A DNA stretch of 16,772 nt, taken from the NCBI GenBank assembly GCA_004556255.1, contig SFHY01000015.1, forward strand, positions 1 through 16,772. Reading direction: 5' to 3'. The notes under the pieces are model-generated. The model searched no databases, was not told where the DNA came from, and was given only the letters and a program-made list of their open reading frames with translations. The first letter of the stretch is position 1, and every line of letters begins with the position of its first letter. Shown here piece after piece: positions 14,009 to 16,772 of this stretch. This DNA comes from Lactobacillus delbrueckii. Lineage in GTDB: Bacteria > Bacillota > Bacilli > Lactobacillales > Lactobacillaceae. Both the position numbers and the translations under genes were made by a program.

Positions 14009-15484
14009 ATGTCAGATCAACGAAGACGAGTAATTACCGTGGCCTTGATGCTGTCAAACGTCATGTCCGGCCTGGACAACACGATCATCAACACCGCCTT
14101 GCCGCGGATCATTGCCGATTTGCACGGGATTGAGTATACCGGCTGGCTGGTGGCCATCTTCTTATTGGGGACGGCTGTTTCCACGCCACTTTGGAGTAAA
14201 TTGGGCGAGCGGCGGGGGAATAAGCTGGCCTACCAGCTTGCGGCTGCCTGCTTTTTGCTAGGGGCGCTGCTCCAGGGCTGCGCCCAGCAGATGTCCTTTC
14301 TTTTGACCTTCCGCCTTTTGGCCGGGATCGGCAACGGGGGGATGGTGTCGCTTCCTTATATCATTTATTCTGACCTTTATCCCAACGCCCACAAACGCCT
14401 AAAGGTGCTGGGGATGGTGTCTGCCTTCTTCACTACGGCCACTATCTTAGGGCCGCTTTTCGGGGGCTGGATCGTTGACGTCCTGTCCTGGCGCTGGGTC
14501 TTTTACATCAATATCCCGGTAGCCTTGATCTCCATCGTCTTGATTCAGATCTTTTTCCAGGAAGAGGAAAAAGCCCGGTCAGTCCACAAGGTTGACTTAG
14601 GCGGGGCCATTTGCCTGTCCTTTGGGGTGGTGGCCCTTTTATTGGGGACCCAGCTGGTGGAGTCAGCTGGCCTGGCCACGGCGCTTTTGATCTTCGCGGC
14701 GGCCTTGATTTTCATCGGCCTTTTGGTCATTATTGAGCGCCGGGCGGAGGACCCGATTATCCCGGGCCGCTTGTTTAAAAACATCCCCCTGGTCGTCGAC
14801 TTTACTTTGTTCGTTTTGATCTGGGCCGCCATGTCGGCTTACAGCGTCTACGCGCCGATGTGGGCTGAAGGCTTGATGGCCACGACTGCCCTGGTCGGGG
14901 GGATGACCCAGATTCCCGGGGCCTTTACCGACATGCTGGGTTCCTTGTCCGTGGAAAAAATGCGCCGGCGCTGGTCGGCCTACCAGGTCATGCTGGCCAC
15001 CTGCTGGATTTTGGCGGCGGGCTACTTACTGATGGCTGTGGCTCCGCGCTACTTCCCTTACTGTGGGATTTTGCTGGCCGGGATGCTGCAGGGCTGGGGC
15101 AACGGGGTCATGTTCAACCAGCTCCAGGTTAAGGTGCAAGAAGACGCGGAAAGACAGGACGTGCCGGTTGCTACTTCCTTCTCCTACCTGATCCGGATGC
15201 TGGCCATGGCCATTTCTTCCAGCGTCTTCGGGGTCATTTTGAATGAGCACCTGGCTAAAGGGGTCAAGGCTAGCGGGGGCAAGATCACTTTGTCCATGCT
15301 CAACCACTTGTCAGACGCCAAGACCCGGGCCAGCCTGCCTAAGCAGGACTTGGGCCAGATGGAGAATATCCTTTACGGGGCTATTCACGCGATTTTCTGG
15401 GCCGCCTTTATCCTGGTCTTCCTGTCTCTGCTTTTGGCCATCTGGGCCCGCTGGCGGGAGAAAAAATTGGCCGGTAAGCGGTAA
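14009..15484 (+). CDS. MFS multidrug exporter, DHA2 (EmrB/QacA, 14-TM) family
   Basis: A 491-aa membrane protein starts at ATG 14009, with GGGAG 6 nt upstream. The first helix region MLSNVMSGLDNTIINTALP matches the DHA2 signature (LDxTIVNVALP). It is followed by the loop motif LGERRGNKLAY (motif A position) and the motif C-like stretch ATILGPLFGGWIVDVLSWRWVFYINIP. About 14 hydrophobic segments and the length fit the drug:H+ antiporter-2 group, which expels drugs or other compounds in exchange for protons. The substrate cannot be told from sequence. An AraC-family regulator gene follows 60 nt later on the same strand with no terminator between, so they are likely co-transcribed. I could not identify a convincing promoter in 13871-14008. 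Confidence 0.9.
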   Translation: MSDQRRRVITVALMLSNVMSGLDNTIINTALPRIIADLHGIEYTGWLVAIFLLGTAVSTPLWSKLGERRGNKLAYQLAAACFLLGALLQGCAQQMSFLLTFRLLAGIGNGGMVSLPYIIYSDLYPNAHKRLKVLGMVSAFFTTATILGPLFGGWIVDVLSWRWVFYINIPVALISIVLIQIFFQEEEKARSVHKVDLGGAICLSFGVVALLLGTQLVESAGLATALLIFAAALIFIGLLVIIERRAEDPIIPGRLFKNIPLVVDFTLFVLIWAAMSAYSVYAPMWAEGLMATTALVGGMTQIPGAFTDMLGSLSVEKMRRRWSAYQVMLATCWILAAGYLLMAVAPRYFPYCGILLAGMLQGWGNGVMFNQLQVKVQEDAERQDVPVATSFSYLIRMLAMAISSSVFGVILNEHLAKGVKASGGKITLSMLNHLSDAKTRASLPKQDLGQMENILYGAIHAIFWAAFILVFLSLLLAIWARWREKKLAGKR

Positions 15485-15544
15485 AATCTGGTAAGATCCA
15501 GTATAGGATAAAAAGATAAGTTTTTGCTGGAAAGGAGAGAGCTG

Positions 15545-16385
15545 ATGACTGAAATTGCCAAGCTGCGGAAAAAACTGCAGGAAGCAGGGGATGTTGCCCT
15601 GCCGCTGAGCAAGGGAAAGGGGCAGACCGCGGCCTGTACGTTTGTTTTACTAGGCGACAAGGCTGAAGGCTGGCTCTTTGACTGCCTTGCTGCTTTTAGC
15701 GGGGACGGGCCGCTTCCGGGCTGGCCAGCAAAAGTGGCAGGTTAAGCCCGGTGATTGGTTCCTCCTGGCAGCTGGTCAAGACTGCAAGGCCAGTCTGAAA
15801 GAGGGGCTCTTGGTCCAGCTTGTCTTGCCAAAAGCTTTTTCAGTGAAAGACTTGAAAAAGGTGCTCATGCTGGGAGAGGCTGAAGAAGTAGGGACCCACG
15901 GCCGGGTAGCGGTTGACGGGCCAGCTTGGGCGGCTTTTTTAGCGGCCTTGAATGAGTACCAGACTAGCGATTCTTTAGCCCCAATCCTGCTTAAAAGTCA
16001 CCTGCTAACTGCCTTGGCCCTGGCTCAAAGAATGTTAAATGAAGCAGGCAGCTTGAGTGAGCGGGAGATCCGCCGCTATATTAGTGAAAACTACGTTTCG
16101 ACCAACTTGAAGGAGGCCGCGGCTTACTACCAGCTCAGTCCCAACTATTTTTCCGACCTGGTCAAAAAGAAGACCGGGCAGAGCTTTATTGAGTTGGTTG
16201 ACGAGCAGAAGATGGAGGCAGCCGTCCGTCTTTTGGCCCGGCCAGACCTGTCGATCAAGCAGATCATCGGCCTGGTTGGCTACCGGGGCAAGTCCTTCTT
16301 TTATGAAAAGTTTGGCAAGTACTACGGGATGTCGCCGGCGGCCAAGCGTAAGGAGCTCTTCCGCCAGCAGGGTATCAATTTGTAG
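15545..16385 (+). pseudogene. AraC-family transcriptional regulator, frameshifted
   Basis: From ATG 15545 (AAGGAGA upstream) the frame reads MTEIAKLRKKLQEAG...FVLLGDKAEGWLFDC and then drifts into nonsense, stopping at TAA 15743-15745. A second frame, one base further on, opens at about 15654 and continues LLLLAGTGRFRAGQQKWQVKPGDWF to TAG 16385. Joined with a shift near 15675-15695 they give about 279 residues: an N-terminal cupin-like sensing domain and a C-terminal AraC DNA-binding domain. The latter has two helix-turn-helix units (LKEAAAYYQLSPNYFSDLVKK and IKQIIGLVGYRGKSFFYEKF). The total length is one base over a multiple of three, as a single-base insertion would give. A sequencing error or programmed shift is not excluded. 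If intact in life it probably controls the adjacent exporter. The second part might still be made from TTG 15678. Confidence 0.75.
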
Positions 16386-16393
16386 ACTAAGCT

Positions 16394-16425
16394 AAAAAGC
16401 TTCCAGAAAAATCTGGAAGCTTTTT
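16394..16425. terminator. Bidirectional intrinsic terminator
   Basis: A perfect 14-bp stem, AAAAAGCTTCCAGA with TCTGGAAGCTTTTT, encloses loop AAAA. A and T runs on the two sides let it serve both the AraC gene and the minus-strand gene that ends at 16440. Confidence 0.93.
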
Positions 16426-16439
16426 GCATGAGAAAATGA

Positions 16440-16772
16440 TTATGGTGCGGTACTAAACGCAACTATTAAATCTCTATAACCAAATTCTGCTAACATCCTA
16501 GCAATCTTCTTTTGTTGTTCTACATTCTCTAAAGCTACCGCTTTATAATACTTGGCTAGCAGTTTATAGAGTAAAAAGTGCGGATGAGCTGGTAATGAGT
16601 ATAGAAAATCAACAGCTTCACCCGAATGGCTGCCCCTTCCCTTATGAAGGTCATTTGACAAATAATTAACAGCGATAGTTGCTAAAATTTCTACTTTCTT
16701 AATCGGCAAACCATCGATTCTTTGATATCGCTTAAATAATTGTTTAGCAAAATAATCTAAGTGTTTAGAATC
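16440..16772 (-). CDS. C-terminal fragment of a probable Rgg/GadR/MutR-like regulator, 5' end cut by window edge
   Basis: The minus-strand frame is open from the right edge to TAG 16442-16440, giving 110 visible residues with no proper start, so the N-terminus lies outside the window. A TTG at 16709 is internal. The visible part is all helical, with patterns typical of the TPR-like C-terminal region of Rgg-type regulators: IKKVEILATIAVNYLS, SGEAVDFLYSLP, FLLYKLLAKYYKAVAL and QQKKIARMLAEFGYRDLIVAF. Rgg proteins are usually peptide-responsive activators, but no HTH is in view and I hold the family only tentatively. Base use differs from its neighbours: 22 of 60 bases are G/C in 16501-16560 against 37 of 60 in 16201-16260. 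That suggests acquisition from elsewhere. Confidence 0.6.
   Translation of the reverse strand, partial: DSKHLDYFAKQLFKRYQRIDGLPIKKVEILATIAVNYLSNDLHKGRGSHSGEAVDFLYSLPAHPHFLLYKLLAKYYKAVALENVEQQKKIARMLAEFGYRDLIVAFSTAP

Noticed and set aside
16709..16709. TTG start giving an 89-aa protein at the right edge
   Set aside because: The frame stays open upstream to the window edge and the upstream residues continue the same helical pattern, so TTG is probably internal.
1..16772. CRISPR arrays, insertion sequences, prophage or restriction-defence genes
   Set aside because: I saw no regular spaced repeats, transposase or recombinase motifs, or defence-gene signatures on either strand.

Overview
The window looks like a chromosomal segment of a low-GC Gram-positive lactic acid bacterium, most likely Lactobacillus delbrueckii or a close relative. 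I base this on the gene order walR-walK-walH-walI-walJ-htrA-rlmH, the strong G/C preference at third codon positions, the AGGAGG-type ribosome binding sites, and a TPP-riboswitch-controlled ECF transporter. The species name is inference; the Lactobacillales placement is firmer.

Layout. On the minus strand at the left are a partial family-8 glycosyltransferase, a PlsC-like acyltransferase and tRNA-Lys(CTT). From 1858 to 10044 the plus strand carries the WalRK essential two-component system, its membrane-anchored modulators WalH and WalI, the metallo-beta-lactamase-fold protein WalJ, the surface protease HtrA and the 23S rRNA methyltransferase RlmH. A 490-bp gene-free gap between htrA and rlmH is full of DnaA-box-like sequences. 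Next come two small membrane-protein genes, the first broken by an in-frame TAG. On the minus strand, 11170-13870 holds a small pyridoxamine-oxidase-fold protein with an FNR/CRP-like operator, then an ECF transporter (fused double ATPase plus T component) behind a TPP riboswitch. On the plus strand, 14009-16385 holds a 14-TM-type MFS exporter and an AraC-family regulator broken by a frameshift. The right edge has an A/T-rich, Rgg-like C-terminal fragment on the minus strand.

How the parts work together. WalK senses the cell-wall state and phosphorylates WalR. WalH and WalI are one-TM extracytoplasmic partners of WalK. HtrA degrades misfolded exported proteins. The ECF pair probably imports thiamine or a precursor and is shut off by TPP. 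The MFS and AraC genes look like an exporter-regulator pair whose regulator may be dead.

Most genes here are ordinary. The points that most deserve a second look are the DnaA-box cluster with its CTAG-rich, A/T-rich neighbour far from any dnaA gene in view, the ECF operon without a substrate-binding subunit, the FNR-like box centred about 41.5 bp upstream of a predicted start site, and two broken genes. I found no clearly new defence or mobile system.
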